NCBI GenBank assembly: GCA_934561515.1
Contig: CAKTGM010000002.1
Coordinates: forward strand, 1 to 64,000
Reading direction: 5' to 3'
DNA: 64,000 nt
From: an uncultured Oscillospiraceae bacterium
GTDB taxonomy: Bacteria > Bacillota > Clostridia > Oscillospirales > Oscillospiraceae
The position numbers and the translations under genes were made by a program. Shown here piece after piece: positions 62,220-64,000 of this stretch (positions within the stretch are counted from its first letter, which is position 1; the number at the start of each line of letters is the position of its first letter). The notes below the pieces were generated by a model. The model saw only the letters and a list, made by a program, of their open reading frames with translations, had not been told where the DNA came from and did not search any database.

Positions 62220-62577
62220 GGGGTGACAAGGCGGATACACCTATAAAAAACAAAAATTTATTCGCTCGACAAAAAATGTGGTATACTTTTTGCGCGGAAT
62301 GTGCTATACTATCCCGTGCACAGCAGGAAAACGCGCGATTTTCTCCGCGCGGGGCGCTGTTCTTTCTACGGTTTTGGCCGCGGCTTGATCGCGGTTTTTA
62401 TAAAAAATGTCCATATGGGTCTTCAAGGCGCCGCAGGTGCAATTGCTTCGTGATGCAGGGCGAAGTATGCGCACGGACGTCTCTTCTGCCTTGCGCCCGT
62501 TGACCCGGACAGAGAACAAATTCAAAACAAATCTATCGTTTTTATACGTCAAACGAATCAAAGGAGTTGAACCAGCA
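62220..62577 (+). other. leader/promoter region of the RNase J gene
   Basis: No gene is supported. Two TATACT boxes (62282-62287 and 62305-62310) suggest tandem promoters with poor -35s. A weak hairpin CCGCG/CGCGG (62378-62382, 62390-62394) runs into TTTTTAT, a possible attenuator. An in-frame ATG at 62467 could extend RNase J by 37 residues, but it lacks a ribosome site and family similarity. Confidence 0.5.
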
Positions 62578-64000
62578 TTGGCTGAACAGTTAAAAATCAT
62601 CCCCCTCGGCGGTCTCAATGAGATCGGCAAGAATATGACCGTGTACGAGTACGGCGGCGAGATCATCGTGGTCGACTGCGGCATGGCCTTCCCCGGCGAC
62701 GATATGTACGGCATCGACTGCGTCATTCCCGACGTGAGCTATCTTGTTAAGCACAAGAACCGCATCCGCGGTATGTTCATCACCCACGGGCACGAGGACC
62801 ACATCGGCGCCGTGCCCTACATCCTCAAAAAGGTCAATATGCCCATCTACTGCACGCGTCTCACGGCAGGGCTCATCCGCTTAAAGCTCGAAGAGCACGG
62901 CCTTCTTAAGTCGACGAAGATCGTCACGGTGGAAAGCGGCATGACCGTCAAGGCCGGCAAATTCAGCGTGGAGTTCATCCACGTCAACCACTCGATCGCG
63001 GACTCTGTGTCCTTTGCCATCCACACGGGACTCGGCACGGTCGTCCACACGGGCGACTTCAAGATCGACTCGACGCCCATCGACGGCGAGGTGATCGACC
63101 TTGCCCGCTTCGGCGAGCTCGGCAAGCAGGGCGTTCTCGCGCTGCTTGCGGATTCGACGAACGTTGAGCGCCCCGGCTACACGATGAGCGAGCGCACCGT
63201 GGGAAGGACCTTCAACCGCCTTTTCCAGGGCTGCAAGCAGCGCATCATCGTCACGACCTTCGCCTCCAACGTCCACCGCATCCAGCAGATCATGGACGCG
63301 GCGGCGGAGTGCGGGCGCAAGGTGGCCGTCACGGGCCGCAGCATGGAGAATGTGACAAAGGTCGCGATGGACCTCGGCTATATGAAGCCGCCGAAGAACA
63401 CCGTCGTCGAGCTCAATAAGATCAAGTCGATGCCGCTTGAAAAGCAGGTCATCGTCACCACCGGCTCGCAGGGCGAGGAGATGTCCGCCCTGTACCGCAT
63501 GGCCTTCTCCCAGCACAAGCAGATCGAGGTCGGCCCCGGCGACCGCGTCATCATCTCGGCTTCCGCCATCCCCGGCAACGAAAATACCGTCTCGCGCGTC
63601 ATCAACGAGCTCTTCCGCAAGGGCGTGGAGGTCATCTACGACCGCGCGGATATGCTGCACGTTTCGGGCCACGCCTGCCAGGAGGAGCTCAAGATCATCC
63701 ACGCGCTGACAAAGCCCAAGTACTTTATCCCCGTCCACGGCGAGCAGCGGATGCTCCAGATCCATAAGGACCTTGCCCTCCAGATGGGCATGGACCGCAG
63801 AAACATCGTCATCTGCGACAATGGCGACGCCGTTGAGATCGGCGCGCGCTCGATGAAGTGCGTGCCCGGCTACGCGCCTGCGGGCGAGGTGTTTGTCGAC
63901 GGCTACGGTGTCGGCGACGTCGGCGCGGTGGTGCTGCGCGACCGCAAGCACCTTGCAGAGGACGGTATGGTCGTCGTCGTGCTGCCGGTCTCCGCGCAGA
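62578..64000 (+). CDS. rnj: ribonuclease J (partial, runs off the right edge)
   Basis: The frame stays open to the end of the window (about 474 residues of a usual 555). It is a beta-CASP metallo-beta-lactamase RNase with both endo- and 5'-3' exonuclease roles in mRNA decay. The zinc motif HGHEDH lies at residues 70-75. HTGDFK, LADSTNVERPG, the beta-CASP segment TTFASNVHRIQQ, TTGSQGE and HVSGHA are all intact. I take TTG 62578 with AAAGGAG upstream. It diverges from gdpP. Confidence 0.95.
   Translation, partial: MAEQLKIIPLGGLNEIGKNMTVYEYGGEIIVVDCGMAFPGDDMYGIDCVIPDVSYLVKHKNRIRGMFITHGHEDHIGAVPYILKKVNMPIYCTRLTAGLIRLKLEEHGLLKSTKIVTVESGMTVKAGKFSVEFIHVNHSIADSVSFAIHTGLGTVVHTGDFKIDSTPIDGEVIDLARFGELGKQGVLALLADSTNVERPGYTMSERTVGRTFNRLFQGCKQRIIVTTFASNVHRIQQIMDAAAECGRKVAVTGRSMENVTKVAMDLGYMKPPKNTVVELNKIKSMPLEKQVIVTTGSQGEEMSALYRMAFSQHKQIEVGPGDRVIISASAIPGNENTVSRVINELFRKGVEVIYDRADMLHVSGHACQEELKIIHALTKPKYFIPVHGEQRMLQIHKDLALQMGMDRRNIVICDNGDAVEIGARSMKCVPGYAPAGEVFVDGYGVGDVGAVVLRDRKHLAEDGMVVVVLPVSAQ

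Noticed and set aside
62467..62577. In-frame ATG extension of RNase J by 37 residues
   Set aside because: No ribosome site and the added residues do not resemble RNase J; TTG 62578 has AAAGGAG upstream.

Overview
The window looks like the chromosome of a gut-type, GC-rich, anaerobic Firmicute in class Clostridia, most likely an Oscillospiraceae/Ruminococcaceae relative. The evidence is Gram-positive gene content and gene order (gdpP-rplI-dnaB-tilS-hpt-ftsH, holB-ricT, RNase J, SLH and leucine-rich-repeat surface proteins), pyruvate phosphate dikinase, type III glutamine synthetase, Tdh/Kbl threonine use, an ANTAR regulator, a DUF3793-flavodoxin pair, and clostridial intrinsic terminators with AAGGAGG-type ribosome sites. 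This placement is inferred from content, not from a search.

Layout. 1-4.7 kb: a large beta-helix/Ig-like/SLH surface protein gene broken into two pieces by an in-frame TGA, and apparently also frameshifted at its start codon. 5-14 kb: nucleotide and nitrogen metabolism (pyrG with a leader terminator; glnA plus ANTAR regulator; divergent glnN; purA; purB). The glnN leader holds a tandem hairpin overlapping a terminator, which matches the ANTAR antitermination design. 14-18.7 kb: a flavodoxin/DUF3793 pair with DtxR-like palindromes, then a BlaI/M56 (BlaR1-like) pair. 19-27 kb: a YuiF-like transporter facing a YerC/TrpR-like regulator; a MerR-zinc-methyltransferase fusion; tdh-kbl; an ArsB/NhaD-type permease with a cytidylate-kinase-like protein. 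27-29.5 kb: a BspA-type leucine-rich-repeat surface protein.

29.73-38.30 kb is an integrated island sitting inside the anticodon loop of a host tRNA-Arg(CCU) gene. The 3' half of that tRNA with its terminator lies at the left edge. The 5' half with its promoter lies at the right edge. The island carries a complete tRNA-Arg(CCU) just downstream of the orphaned promoter and 5' half, so it can use the host promoter. Its cargo is AT-richer: a four-gene operon (DUF697-like membrane protein, small Cys protein, 54-residue basic protein, J-domain protein) divergent from an XRE regulator; an XRE regulator with a 39-bp palindrome beside a transmembrane Ser/Thr kinase; a serine recombinase; a MntA/HepT toxin-antitoxin pair; and a decayed tyrosine integrase. 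The four-gene J-domain operon is the best candidate for an undescribed system, possibly defence or stress related. That function is inference only.

38.5-64 kb is ordinary core genome: pepF, typA, DUF2461, gapA, an atypical HATPase protein with mnmA, a possible 27-residue Cys peptide, a HAD phosphatase, holB-ricT, ppdK, an NSS transporter, the gdpP-to-ftsH operon, and the start of an RNase J gene that runs off the right edge.
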